DNA of 22,039 nucleotides. It comes from Bacillota bacterium (lineage in GTDB: Bacteria; Bacillota_I; Bacilli_A; Acholeplasmatales; Acholeplasmataceae). Every line of letters begins with the position of its first letter. Positions within the stretch are counted from its first letter, which is position 1. The stretch lies in NCBI GenBank assembly GCA_006226985.1, contig SBGC01000148.1, forward strand, positions 1 to 22,039, read 5' to 3'. Below the pieces are notes generated by a model. That model did not search any database and was not told the DNA's origin. It worked only from the letters and a program-made list of their open reading frames with translations. Below, in pieces: positions 9,701 through 16,959 of the stretch. A program made the translations under genes and the position numbers.

Positions 9701-11172
9701 ACCATACCATCAACAATATGAAGGTCTCTAATATAAATCGAATTATTTGCACCAGCAAACACACCTGAAAATTCTACAGTTGGTGTTGTATAACCGCGAG
9801 GTGCAACCCCACCCATATCAATATTGCCTGTAATAATATAGTTAAGTTCACGAAAAGGAGTTAATCCTTGTGGTCGTGTATAGTTAAGCATTTTAGAAAA
9901 TGCAATCAAGTCTCTTTCATCATTAATAATGAAATAATTGGGAACTGTTATAATCTCATTTTCTTCACTGTTTAATGTAATTTGATAACTGCTATTAACA
10001 AATTCAAGTCCAAGAGTCGATGGGTATTTAGGATAAGGATTACTTTCTGCAGGATAATAATACCAACCTGAACCTAAAACTACATTTGTATTTCTTAGTG
10101 CTTGTGTTGTCATCGGAGTCGCATAACCGTTCGGTGTCGTAATATTATATGTATTACCTGCAATCGTTACGGTTTCTTGATAGAGTGTATCATCATATGC
10201 AAGATTCGAAATGGTACCTCCAATTGCATTATTAAATAATACGGGTTGTGCATCAAATCTTGAACCATATGAAGCATTGACAACAACTCTACCTGCAAAA
10301 TAAGCATCTGTAAATGAACCATAGTTGTTATAAACAATGCCTGATGCATATCCTTCAGATGCAACCATACGAATACCAGCAACTAAAGCTGTTGATCGAT
10401 AGTCAATAACGTAAACGTGATTGACGTCTCCAGTAGCTCTATTCTCACCAACGAGATTTGCTGCTTTATATAATGAATCACTTTCAAAGGTATATTCATA
10501 TGTTGGATTGATAATACCAAGATTTTGAATGGTTCCTTCATTATATGCAAACATCGCATAAAACTCGATATAGGAAACGGTTGTTTCAAATTCTGTACCT
10601 TCATATAGAATTTGTGTTAATTTATCATATCCTGAAAAATATAGATTCCATATTTCAAAACCATTACCATCAAATGTTCCTTTAAATGCTTGTTGATAAG
10701 TCGTTCCTTCGATTTCAAAGTGATAACCAATTGGATTAAATTGTTTCGATTTCATGACTGTATAGTCGATATCTTGACCTAAAATATAGTCTAAGCTCAT
10801 CAAAATATTGATCGCTGCAGGTGTTAGTTTAGTTTCAAATTGTGTATATTTTAAATCATATGAAACATCAAGAGAAAAACGATAGAGCTCTTCAGCTGTA
10901 TCAAATCGAATAATTTTACCCCAAGTTAAAGGATTGATAAGGACAATTTGTGCTGAGGTTTGAGCAACACTATCTCTAAAATCCGTATAAGAGATATACG
11001 TCGATTCAGGAAGTGTAATTTCTGGCATTTCTTCATATGTATGTGTTCCTGTATTTCCATAGTTTTCTTCTGCAACGGAAATATGTTTAGGAGAAACAAC
11101 AAAAACCATCATAAATGCGACAGATGTGAGTAAGAAAAATCCGATTGTAATCTTCTTTAAGATAGATTTCAT
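3709..11172 (-). CDS. Giant secreted surface protein with GLUG-like repeats and beta-rich C-terminal half (about 2487 aa)
   Basis: Start: ATG 11172 overlaps the preceding gene's stop as ATGA and is preceded by GGAGG; a TTG two codons upstream is possible but less likely. Residues about 8-32 form a hydrophobic signal segment after a basic N-terminus. From about 160 to 1290 there are repeated glycine-rich units of the GLUG type (for example GTFDGNGF, AGGIAG, GGVIGY, GGIVG, followed by N-x-G-x-V turns), expected to form a beta-solenoid. After a Tyr/Asn/Ser-rich stretch and a short EEEGGSSSK linker near 1645, the rest is beta-strand-rich sandwich-like sequence. I saw only one Cys. There is no LPxTG motif and no C-terminal membrane helix, so anchoring must be non-covalent, through the N-terminal segment, or through the fibre. 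It is the last gene of the operon, behind the second c-di-GMP switch. Likely a large adhesin or fibre-associated protein (inference). Confidence 0.85.
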   Translation of the reverse strand: MKSILKKITIGFFLLTSVAFMMVFVVSPKHISVAEENYGNTGTHTYEEMPEITLPESTYISYTDFRDSVAQTSAQIVLINPLTWGKIIRFDTAEELYRFSLDVSYDLKYTQFETKLTPAAINILMSLDYILGQDIDYTVMKSKQFNPIGYHFEIEGTTYQQAFKGTFDGNGFEIWNLYFSGYDKLTQILYEGTEFETTVSYIEFYAMFAYNEGTIQNLGIINPTYEYTFESDSLYKAANLVGENRATGDVNHVYVIDYRSTALVAGIRMVASEGYASGIVYNNYGSFTDAYFAGRVVVNASYGSRFDAQPVLFNNAIGGTISNLAYDDTLYQETVTIAGNTYNITTPNGYATPMTTQALRNTNVVLGSGWYYYPAESNPYPKYPSTLGLEFVNSSYQITLNSEENEIITVPNYFIINDERDLIAFSKMLNYTRPQGLTPFRELNYIITGNIDMGGVAPRGYTTPTVEFSGVFAGANNSIYIRDLHIVDGMVQESYYTGLFGILRGSVYNLMFLNARVSLTQTDSYAGVNNYIGLIAGDLIDGTIRNVLADVEFDLGTKTLGQFYAGGIAGRASGFISSVYVDGTLDAKQNHVYRTDILINPTYHFGGIVGATGNEKLILTDAYNSLDILGIGTTSTTMNVSSAPTMYMGGVIGYVNNTEFNRHILGLLTSEGTLKTYEMKSASTETQYVGGVIGMSTGYAPEMSIAVGNYTHKGTIDPQSRGTNQIISSGVLVSNHSETAEFIHLFNHTNASLDYYTESPLSGDFSNLDFTTLVYNIGQSLTISQSRNDMDMEIVNVYNYSGVYYSTQNAYTLLRFVENNADITLKNQTLSQTTSLAGITLSENVDYLNVTFDGGIYAYNLIMQGDNVNEKQLFIAGITKTLTMNRYIKNGLVNGEIVVSGITSNQFNYSQRNNIYIGGFVNYNNSGNMDPLGTESMPIATMGILNSINNAQMYSTYGIYRGISGHANVYAGGLVTFNDGDIQNSANMGDIRFENTSNVDTGNVTFGTTSTSGGSNTKYRYGIVIGGISSAVMSEQSRIYDSSNSGSIIGVSKNFVRAGGILGIAIYIEIGNGNVYTPYGTANTASIWDSILSNCINYGIVSALTISISNYVTTHEYRTLSSYNGNLMRHDITQDAIVPAYDNTYYSRLYNGDVRVYMRESTEERPGINASAGGIIGYGLSIMRRMMNHGQVSSTDVAGGIAGATVVIATSFYVKIDTAINYGTVRAFNRGTASAYANYAQIDIMDYETIRDYFYPVDSTFIFPDTYSDMRLYPEDKRGFGGIFGRLQRGSSLYMYGNNTSTSTFNFIVNMDPNVDLIGRLDQVDNYNSSIYFFDFRNAVYYSARKNDTTQAVFTGIYWFQDSSTRVGNSSNAERHNYNITITSRKYEYNYNINTGYWERTTYTKTANRSEVTIYGRRYLRNGGYSTNQTYQTEIISRTDAPTHGSTGWSVVSGSTVNVGTLNEYKYEHDLPLYNQVWDDESTKVIGSTINYSNNMPSYYFFARPQGVPVITEDPNDPVGEYVYSPSFAMQTDPVLQQYIYYSENGNLSPTFMNSRPNGMYVLATSSGSTFGSILPANMTFDKLLPLADNEGLLPSYDIDYDNPTRILASESVTYTNLLAQYEELFQTMYSDKSRLLDDTSSTLSLEEEGGSSSKLYLPTVVHPTTQNPTGTITFNLHLSQLQFSGGLSTVNYRIYGAMTPNNAVVAKTIEDYYGFPYGTNMSAYISSFRPLLYDYADPNVLPENKPDLNPLFTYTFDLNNLQTGLINIGYISSYSEVSQYYNAFLNENYVSDYLIRLNVTYQASPTLPYAYSYQIDGGTVRTGVPSIITVENVDTSLRINFRNNSQVLPIGTDILSIGTTENDNVVLEYYDPNTSSYVNVDYEDFGLSSTLVQNATYYPFTLTLDVSPQLRNGEYRVGFRLLPYENRIYYTFTKGASTLRAVEEIEHYSSGAVTPSGTTLTSYLNFGYPLDFSNTTLTAVTDPLAKPYEENVLYYTLPFLDRIQISDFSTISNVSIGSITYDNGFRIYNITYSLLSESGSTTNYTHQIRERAVSITNVYRNNNKVTMTSLNPVIVTREAFSTSISIDYGIDRTYSSDVYNLQSENPDSYFNVTPSDITGITLSVTDNYLVFTVDETADAGDYTFTVTYQRTGDSPINMGNVYIRKNPGTNAYLSNIQFAELATETIYAPIYEADNLGNVITPSDYAMSIYYAGIDYDGADTALVTDFRVDGQVSNIPLDSYIPYFLNYLPLGATISRYDATNDLWTTEVDGPESIYISELAADFTANEGSEDEDIIIIYRVTSEDQNNMVYYHITVTDVTYNVSYIFEVVYEGNALVPSLDGKVIVINVRNMDTNLPVGDSIVTTLPQFSTVIRYTNSTNLFYMLDQGAYKFRFGRNKSGYFSFNVKILDPDNYLYDYRIELNGTDELQTVNDLDLDSNDTGKYYYINSSTKNRTRSFVITIYNAHERTRDYGFTDHDSTWERIED

Positions 11173-11933
11173 GCCCAACTACCTCCCCATGGAGGAGTTA
11201 GTAAACCCCAATTATAAACAGGTGCATTATTTCCTGCTTGAATCGCTTCAACAATGATTGAAAATTGTAAGTGATAACCTACAGATTTTGTATCAAATTC
11301 ATCACCATCGAACGCTTCAATAAACGGAATGGTTAATTGTGTTGATGACATATCTCTTTCAATCAGCTCTGAATAATAATAGTATCCATCTTCAAGTGAA
11401 TTATTAAACCATTTTGTTCCTGGAACAACCACATCATTTGATGTAATACCACCTAAAGCGATTTCTGCATCAATTAAATCTTCATAATACACATCATTGA
11501 CTAAAAAATAGCGATCAATGGCGTAGTTAATGGGTTTATCTACAATAGCTACTTCACCACGATTACCTTCATAATCAATGGTTGATAAAATAAGCGAGTC
11601 TACGATTGCAACACGAATATATGTATCTACTGTACTATTTACGCGGATATCAATACGTAAATTCGTAATATAATCTTCTGCATTCGTATCAGAGACATTT
11701 ATATGGTAAACACCGGATTTTACAACTGCTGAACCTTCATATAGAAGTCTTTGACTGGGTTCGATATAGATACTATCTAAATACGCATGATAGTCAACTT
11801 GAACATTGGCAGCAGTCATAATAAATGAGTCTGTTCGGTTAATCAGCACAATCCAAGCAAAGCTAAAAGACCCAAAAAGGATCAAAATAAGCGATGTGAT
11901 AGACATGACGAGTAAACGATATTTTCTACGCAT
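11169..11933 (-). CDS. TasA-like secreted protein E (254 aa)
   Basis: ATG 11933 has an AAGGAG site 4-5 bases upstream. The N-terminus is basic, then hydrophobic, then SFAWIVLINRTDSF (about residues 24-37). This is the same A-W junction after the hydrophobic core seen in the other subunits here, and is typical of substrates of SipW/ER-type signal peptidases. The rest is beta-rich with no Cys. Near the end IPFIEAFDGDEFD aligns with the WLEGWD motif of subunits A-C in degenerate form, followed by the strand YHLQFSIIV. The protein ends in WGGSWA, and its TGA overlaps the giant gene's ATG, so the two are translationally coupled. This suggests a fixed ratio or a partnership such as a fibre tip or adaptor (inference). 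It is not a recognised named gene. Confidence 0.78.
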   Translation of the reverse strand: MRRKYRLLVMSITSLILILFGSFSFAWIVLINRTDSFIMTAANVQVDYHAYLDSIYIEPSQRLLYEGSAVVKSGVYHINVSDTNAEDYITNLRIDIRVNSTVDTYIRVAIVDSLILSTIDYEGNRGEVAIVDKPINYAIDRYFLVNDVYYEDLIDAEIALGGITSNDVVVPGTKWFNNSLEDGYYYYSELIERDMSSTQLTIPFIEAFDGDEFDTKSVGYHLQFSIIVEAIQAGNNAPVYNWGLLTPPWGGSWA

Positions 11934-11944
11934 AGTGCTCCTTA

Positions 11945-12676
11945 TTATTCTTCTTCTCCAATAAATGAATATAATCCATCAATGAGTAATTCACCATTTT
12001 GAATACCTGTACCATCATTTGGTGTATATGGATCAAACCCAATAACAAATTCAACAACAAGGATATGGAGTGAAGGTAGGTTTGTTGGATCTAAAATACC
12101 AATGTTATTCGTAACAACTAAATTTTCACCCTCATATGTATAATCAAATAAATTACTTAAGCGATAATTTTCTAAAGGTAATCCTTGATAAATGATTTCA
12201 TCATTGCTAATCGTGTCTAATCCAATATTTTGGATTAAATAGCTTGTATCATTTTCATAATCTGCTAATGATGAATACCATGTTAATTTAATATTAGCAT
12301 TTTCAAGGAAGAAAAAGTTTGTTAAGTCGTAAGGAAGATCAGAAATTGTTGATCTTATATTTTTTAAGCTTAATTCTACTTGCATATCAGGTGCTAATAT
12401 ATCGTTATTATTTTTGATTGTAACACGAATATTGACATAATCAGCAGGTAAACTGTTTTGTAAGTAAGCATTTAGGTCAGCAGGTTCATCAAATGATGTA
12501 TATGAACCACCATTTTTACCATATTCAACATCAAGCTCAACATCACGTCTCATGACATCAACATTGACTGGTTGTACTTCGTTAGTGGTTGTATTGGTAA
12601 ACCAAGCATAAACAACAGTCGTAAATAATGCGAATGCGATGAAGAACATAACAAATGATTTAACTAAGTTTTTCAT
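11945..12676 (-). CDS. TasA-like secreted protein D (243 aa)
   Basis: I chose ATG 12676 (MKNLVKSFVMFF), which has AAGGAGG 9 bases upstream. The longer frame to 12736 would run through the riboswitch terminator and lacks a ribosome-binding site. Residues 1-22 are a signal segment ending VVYAWFTNTTTNEVQPVNVDV, the A-W-F junction of SipW-type substrates. The mature part is beta-rich with no Cys. It contains LVVEFVIGFDPYTPND near the C-terminus, a degenerate version of the IWLEGWD motif of the first three subunits, and ends in EEE. It is the first gene after the internal c-di-GMP riboswitch, 11 bp before gene E. Most likely a minor or accessory fibre subunit. Confidence 0.8.
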   Translation of the reverse strand: MKNLVKSFVMFFIAFALFTTVVYAWFTNTTTNEVQPVNVDVMRRDVELDVEYGKNGGSYTSFDEPADLNAYLQNSLPADYVNIRVTIKNNNDILAPDMQVELSLKNIRSTISDLPYDLTNFFFLENANIKLTWYSSLADYENDTSYLIQNIGLDTISNDEIIYQGLPLENYRLSNLFDYTYEGENLVVTNNIGILDPTNLPSLHILVVEFVIGFDPYTPNDGTGIQNGELLIDGLYSFIGEEE

Positions 12677-12695
12677 GTGGCTTACCTCCTTTAAC

Positions 12696-12742
12696 AAAAT
12701 AAAAAGCCAATTGACCCCAAATCTCTTTGAGAGCAACTGGCT
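12696..12742 (-). terminator. Riboswitch-controlled intrinsic terminator, internal to operon
   Basis: Read on the - strand, AGCCAGTTG (12742-12734) pairs over 9 bp (one wobble) with CAATTGGCT (12713-12705), followed by TTTTATTTT. Its 5' arm starts inside the conserved GGUAGC and the following AGUU of the upstream aptamer, so aptamer and terminator are mutually exclusive. Confidence 0.85.
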
Positions 12743-12800
12743 ACCTAATGTTTAGGCCCTATAGCTTTGCGTCACTAGGTCACCCTAGTTTTGCCAAAAT
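12730..12800 (-). ncRNA. Cyclic-di-GMP-I (GEMM-I) riboswitch, internal copy
   Basis: On the - strand the RNA shows the GEMM-I core in order: GGCAAAAC; P2 hairpin ACUAGG-GUGA-CCUAGU with a GNRA loop; GACGCAAAGC; GGGCCUAAAC with closing UUAGG (tetraloop-receptor arm); and GGUAGC followed by AGUU. AGCU and AGUU can close the lower P3 helix. The first G of GGCAAA, which I align with Vc2 G20 (ligand recognition), is present, favouring c-di-GMP over cGAMP. It lies between the second signal peptidase and TasA-like gene D. There is no convincing promoter of its own, so it probably acts on read-through transcription. Because the terminator consumes the aptamer's 3' part, ligand binding should allow read-through (ON switch, inference). 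The P1 partner strand is not clear by eye. Confidence 0.9.
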
Positions 12801-12805
12801 TATAA

Positions 12806-13498
12806 TTACTGATTTGATTGTTTAAGTTTTTCTTTTTCTTCTTCGAGTATCTTTTCATACTCTTGTTTCCGTTTTTCTTCTAAATCTTTTTTAAACTGTT
12901 CTTGTTCTTCAAGAAGTTTTTTTTCTTTTTCTAAGTTCCACTCTTTAAATAAGTGAATGACTTCAAAAACTAAGATGATAAGTAAGATAACGATAACAAC
13001 TGGGAAGATGACATTTCTTGATTCAACAAGAATTTTAACAATCGGTTTTAAGAACGTTATCTTTGAAGAGAGTGTACCTTGATAAAGATCTTCTGTGATA
13101 TATGGATCAGTACATGTACTTCCTTGCTGATCACTAACTTGGTTATTATCACCTTTTGTGATGAAACCATCGATAGGATTACCACTAACGATACGATGTA
13201 TTTTTAATATTTGAATACATCCGTTTGTTGATGTTCGTAATGATTTAAAGACGATGACATCACCTGGAACTAAATCTTCATAAGGTTTTTTTTCGATAAT
13301 CGCTAAGTCATATTGATCGAGAGAATCAGAATTATTTCCTACCATTGAATCGGATGGAATCAATGAGAATGAGGTATCTAAGATATAGAGTAGATTATTG
13401 TTTTTTTGAGCAATGGTTGCCATAAACATAATGCCTATGGAAAGGATAAAGAATAATCCTGCTATGATTGATATGATAATCGTCAATACTTTCTTCAT
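12806..13498 (-). CDS. ER-type (SipW-like) signal peptidase I, second copy, with coiled-coil tail
   Basis: This is a membrane serine protease predicted to remove signal segments from exported subunits. Of 230 residues, about 5-28 form the N-terminal anchor. The catalytic Ser is in PSDSM (S51). The position that is Lys in classical bacterial enzymes is His in KIHRIV (H101), and the acidic region is TKGDNNQVSD (D117, D123): the Ser-His-Asp arrangement of the archaeal/ER branch. A second membrane span covers about 164-184. The final 45 residues are a highly charged Glu/Lys coiled coil on the cytoplasmic side, which ordinary SipW proteins lack. The region 87-130 includes two Cys (C94, C129). It lies 20 bp after the coiled-coil partner gene and just before the internal riboswitch. 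Confidence 0.88.
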   Translation of the reverse strand: MKKVLTIIISIIAGLFFILSIGIMFMATIAQKNNNLLYILDTSFSLIPSDSMVGNNSDSLDQYDLAIIEKKPYEDLVPGDVIVFKSLRTSTNGCIQILKIHRIVSGNPIDGFITKGDNNQVSDQQGSTCTDPYITEDLYQGTLSSKITFLKPIVKILVESRNVIFPVVIVILLIILVFEVIHLFKEWNLEKEKKLLEEQEQFKKDLEEKRKQEYEKILEEEKEKLKQSNQ

Positions 13499-13518
13499 CG
13501 ATTAATCCCTCTAAAAAC

Positions 13519-15372
13519 TTAAGATGCTTTCTTTAGTTTTTCCTCATAATCCTTTTGTATTTTTTCTTTTGCTTGTTCAATTCTTTGTTTAGACAAAGCT
13601 TTCGTCTTTTCTTTTTCTACTTTAAGTTTTTCTCTTTGAATGCGACGTTGCTCTTTAATTTGTTTTTCTAGTTTTAGTTTTTCTTGTCGCTGTTTAGTAC
13701 GAAGTGCACGCATTTCTTGTTGATACTTTTGAGCTGCCTTTTTCTTTTCAAGAGCGATAACTTCTTTTTCTTCTTCTTTGAGTTTACGTTGATTTTCTTT
13801 AAGTTTTTCCTCAAATGCTTTTTGTTCATCCGTAAGGATTTGTTTTTGTTCAGATACAATCGATAAGTAGTCTGTGAGGATACCTTGATTTTTTGCTAGG
13901 TTTTCACGTTCAATACGAATACGTTCTTCAATTGCTTTCTTCTTCGCATCATCGATGATCTTACGTTTGTTTTCCTTGATGAGCTCTTTATCTAAGCGAT
14001 CAATTTCTTTAAGCATTCTTTTCTCAAGACGAATTGCATTATTATAGTCAACTTCTTTTGTTTCACGAATAATTCTTGCAACTCTTGCCTTATCTTTTGC
14101 TTTATTAACACTTTGTTCTAAATCTTCTTTTACAAGTTGTTGGAAGAAAATATCTTCTAAATCTTCATCATCTGTGTCAAATTCGAAGTATGAGTTATAT
14201 AAAGCATTGGTAATCGCGATGGTGTCTCTTAAAGCTTTTCTTAATGCCACATCATAACTTGATGATCCATCAAGATGTTTATCAAGATTTTTCTTAAAAA
14301 TAGCCTTATTTTGTTCAAGATAATATTGATTAATCTGTGTGTTTTCAACTTCATAAGGATCAGGGTTTTTCACAATATCCTTTAAATGTCTTTTCACATT
14401 TTTAATTGACTTTTTCTTGTACTCATTAACATCGATAAATTCAAAGCGATCTTTTAAATCTTTTTGGTTACCGATGATTGATGTGAAAGCCATTAAAACT
14501 GTTTGATTGATATTTTTTAAGTAAGGTTTATCAAGTGGTAAATTGGATTCTTTAACCTCTAAATCAAAATCGAGTAAGTTATACTTATCAAGATATAACC
14601 ATAGGATGTAGCAGTTGTTGTAATCAACGTTTTTTAAGATAATGGACGTCTTCATAATCGGTGGAACAACAGGTTTTGCATTTTTTAACTCAATCATGAA
14701 TGGTGTTTCTCTTAAACCATTGATTTTCTTTAACAGGTTCATGACACGTCGTAACAGTTCATGATTTCCTTCTTTAATCGATTCATCATCTAATTCTTCT
14801 TTTATATTCAAATCAATATTCAAATCAACTTCTGATTCACGAATATTGAACTTTGATTTCAAATTGAAATGTTTCTTTTCGAAAGATTCAACATTGTTTT
14901 TAATAATTTCATAACGACTATTTACAAAACGGAAGAGACGATCGATCAGTGTTTTGATAAAACGATTTTCATAGATAGCATATTCAATTTCTGCATTTGT
15001 GACTAAGATTTTTTTAGGAACTACCATATCATCTCTAATTTCTTTGATAAGATGAGTATTAGCTGCTAAATGTCTGACTGAATCGCTATTTATTTTCTTA
15101 GCTTTTTCTATCACTGTCACTTCTTGTTCATAGCGTAAACCTGATTTTGCATTATTGGTGATCTTGTTTAAACTAGGAAAAAACGATTCAATCGTTCCAA
15201 TCCAATCTTCATGAAAATGTTTGATTTCAGAAATTGATTTTTGATAGATCTCGTTTTGTCCAGATAGGAAAGCGTGATAGAAGACATTTGGAAACTCTTC
15301 ATTCAACTCTACCTCGTAGAACACCTCATTCATCGTTTTCAATAACTGGGTTAGATCGCTAACTTTTTTCAT
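13519..15372 (-). CDS. Coiled-coil protein with DUF2357-like N-terminal half, partner of the AAA+ ATPase
   Basis: The 617-residue protein has no signal peptide and no membrane span, so it should be cytoplasmic. Residues about 110-155 contain VPKKILVTNAEIEYAIYENRF followed by an IKTLIDRLFRF helix. This resembles the P-E-N-R-F-V-K core of DUF2357 proteins that accompany McrB-like ATPases; the assignment is by eye. Residues about 430-617 are an almost uninterrupted basic and acidic coiled coil (Lys/Glu/Arg/Gln). I see no PD-(D/E)xK nuclease motif. ATG 15372 has GGAGGG upstream, and the gene follows the ATPase stop by 12 bp. A plausible role is a scaffold or adaptor coupling the ATPase to the coiled-coil tails of the signal peptidases (inference). 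Confidence 0.8.
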   Translation of the reverse strand: MKKVSDLTQLLKTMNEVFYEVELNEEFPNVFYHAFLSGQNEIYQKSISEIKHFHEDWIGTIESFFPSLNKITNNAKSGLRYEQEVTVIEKAKKINSDSVRHLAANTHLIKEIRDDMVVPKKILVTNAEIEYAIYENRFIKTLIDRLFRFVNSRYEIIKNNVESFEKKHFNLKSKFNIRESEVDLNIDLNIKEELDDESIKEGNHELLRRVMNLLKKINGLRETPFMIELKNAKPVVPPIMKTSIILKNVDYNNCYILWLYLDKYNLLDFDLEVKESNLPLDKPYLKNINQTVLMAFTSIIGNQKDLKDRFEFIDVNEYKKKSIKNVKRHLKDIVKNPDPYEVENTQINQYYLEQNKAIFKKNLDKHLDGSSSYDVALRKALRDTIAITNALYNSYFEFDTDDEDLEDIFFQQLVKEDLEQSVNKAKDKARVARIIRETKEVDYNNAIRLEKRMLKEIDRLDKELIKENKRKIIDDAKKKAIEERIRIERENLAKNQGILTDYLSIVSEQKQILTDEQKAFEEKLKENQRKLKEEEKEVIALEKKKAAQKYQQEMRALRTKQRQEKLKLEKQIKEQRRIQREKLKVEKEKTKALSKQRIEQAKEKIQKDYEEKLKKAS

Positions 15373-15384
15373 CTAAACCCTCCG

Positions 15385-16929
15385 CTAGAATTGTCGTTTA
15401 ATGTTGTTTAAGTAAGCTTGGCATTCCACAAATTGATTTTTACCAAATAAACGATCTATAAGTATTGATAATTCATTGATTTCAGTTTGCAAGAATGGTA
15501 AGTTTAAACTTTCGAACTTTCTAAAAATTTTACGTGCAACCATATAATCAAGACCTTCGTATTCTGTTCCACCACATGCTACATAAACAGGAACGAATGC
15601 ACGAATTTGTTTCATGATACGGTTACCAAACGTAACTTTTAAGTTTGTTGTAATAAAGGCATCTAGTTTTTCTAAGTTTTCAAGAGCTTTAATCGATAAT
15701 GCATGATCTTTAGAAGCGATTCTAAAGAGATCTTGAAGATAGTCGTTACTAAATGTAATTCCCTCAGTTTGTGGAGCATCGATATAACTTGACTTAGTGT
15801 TAATTTCTATCGGTGTCGCACGGTCATATACCTTGTCTGTAATGGTAAATGTCGAGTCATCTTTATTTGCTGTACCGACGAACCATACGTTTTGAGGTAA
15901 AAGGATTTTCCCATTTTTAATATGTTTAGGATCTCCTGGTTGTGAATCTGGAACAATGTCAACCCACCATTGATCAGGGTCAGGCATTTCCATTAAGGAT
16001 AGGAACTCAGCAAAATAATATTCAACACGGGCTAAGTTCATTTCATCTAAGACGATGATACATATATCATCACGATAGGTTGTTTCATAGATAGCTTTTA
16101 AGAAGTCTGTTTCATTGAATTTCTTCGTAAATTCATTTAAGTATCCAACCATTTCTGCACGATCTCTCCAAGAAGGTTGAACAGCGATAATGTCAGCATT
16201 TTTACCAAAGAATTTTCCCATAGCGTATGGTAATGATGTTTTCCCGGTACCAGATATACCTTCTAGAATCATGGTTTTTGAAGTCGCCATCCCTGCAAAG
16301 AATGCTGAGATAATTTTCCGATCATAGAATAATCCTAATTTAGATGCTGAGAAGTTAATAAAACGTTTCACTAAGTCTTTTAAATTAATCATGTCTTCAT
16401 CACGCATGTGTATTGCAGTAATCGTATTCTCATACTCTTTATCGACATGGATTAATTTAACAAATCGAGATGGTCCTGTATATGCGTCTTTTTTTGAATC
16501 TTCTGGAAAATCTTTATCGTTATCAGAACCGGTTCCAATACCTCCACCAATTTCACCAACTTTAAGAGCAAGAATTTTATTCTTTTCTTCAATCAGTTCA
16601 ATCGTCTTCTGGTTAAGGAATGTGATTTCTTCAAGAAGTTCGTCTTTTTCAATCTCTTTTCGGGTAAATTTAACAAATTTACGACCTATTTGATACCCTT
16701 TTAACGACAAAAAGGCAACAAATGCTATGTTGATCAGTAGTACCACGAATGCCATAACCCAGTCAAGTAAACTAAAGTTACTACTAGCAGCGATGAAGTT
16801 TTTAAAATACCCTGCAACATCATTAAATAGTAAATCGGCAAATGCTTCAAATAATCTTTTGAAAAATTCACCGATATTCGCAAATAAGTTTCTAATGAAG
16901 TTGATATAGTATCGTGCGAACTCTACCAT
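15385..16929 (-). CDS. Membrane-anchored McrB/MoxR-type AAA+ ATPase
   Basis: This is a 514-residue ATPase. The N-terminal 50 residues are amphipathic and a membrane span follows at about 56-77 (DWVMAFVVLLINIAFVAFL). Residues 90-122 look like a coiled coil, then comes a Gly-rich linker (GGGIGTGSDND). The AAA+ core has Walker A GISGTGKT (224-231), Walker B IIVLDEMN (291-298) followed by LARVEYYFAEFLSLME, sensor 1 VGTANKDD (351-358) and the DRATPIEI arginine-finger region (R370). The DEMNLARVEYYF block is characteristic of the McrB-like AAA_5 group. Unlike McrB there is no DNA-recognition domain. ATG 16929 has AAGGTG upstream. Its place between two signal peptidases in a secretion operon suggests a remodelling motor at the membrane rather than restriction of DNA (inference). 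Confidence 0.87.
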   Translation of the reverse strand: MVEFARYYINFIRNLFANIGEFFKRLFEAFADLLFNDVAGYFKNFIAASSNFSLLDWVMAFVVLLINIAFVAFLSLKGYQIGRKFVKFTRKEIEKDELLEEITFLNQKTIELIEEKNKILALKVGEIGGGIGTGSDNDKDFPEDSKKDAYTGPSRFVKLIHVDKEYENTITAIHMRDEDMINLKDLVKRFINFSASKLGLFYDRKIISAFFAGMATSKTMILEGISGTGKTSLPYAMGKFFGKNADIIAVQPSWRDRAEMVGYLNEFTKKFNETDFLKAIYETTYRDDICIIVLDEMNLARVEYYFAEFLSLMEMPDPDQWWVDIVPDSQPGDPKHIKNGKILLPQNVWFVGTANKDDSTFTITDKVYDRATPIEINTKSSYIDAPQTEGITFSNDYLQDLFRIASKDHALSIKALENLEKLDAFITTNLKVTFGNRIMKQIRAFVPVYVACGGTEYEGLDYMVARKIFRKFESLNLPFLQTEINELSILIDRLFGKNQFVECQAYLNNIKRQF

Positions 16930-16959
16930 AGGTCACCTTGTAATAAGAATTTTTAAAGA

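Noticed and set aside
12677..12736. Upstream extension of TasA-like gene D to 12736
   Set aside because: It would translate the riboswitch terminator, has no ribosome-binding site, and the internal ATG at 12676 has AAGGAGG and begins a proper signal segment.
12799..12827. TATAAT (- strand, 12804-12799) as a promoter for the internal riboswitch
   Set aside because: No acceptable -35 box lies 16-18 bp upstream, and the transcript would begin at or inside the aptamer core, removing its 5' side.
12840..12880. Inverted repeat GAGTAT-gaaaa-GATACTC near the end of the second signal peptidase gene
   Set aside because: It lies within the coding sequence of the coiled-coil tail, is short, and has no U-run; it is explained by codons for the repeated Glu/Lys pattern.
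13684..13866. Phe/Leu-rich + strand frame
   Set aside because: It is the complement of the Lys/Glu coiled-coil codons of the 617-aa protein, with no start signal.
15385..16929. McrBC restriction or other defence locus
   Set aside because: The ATPase has a membrane span and no DNA-recognition domain, no nuclease motif is visible in the partner, and all neighbours are secretion or surface genes.
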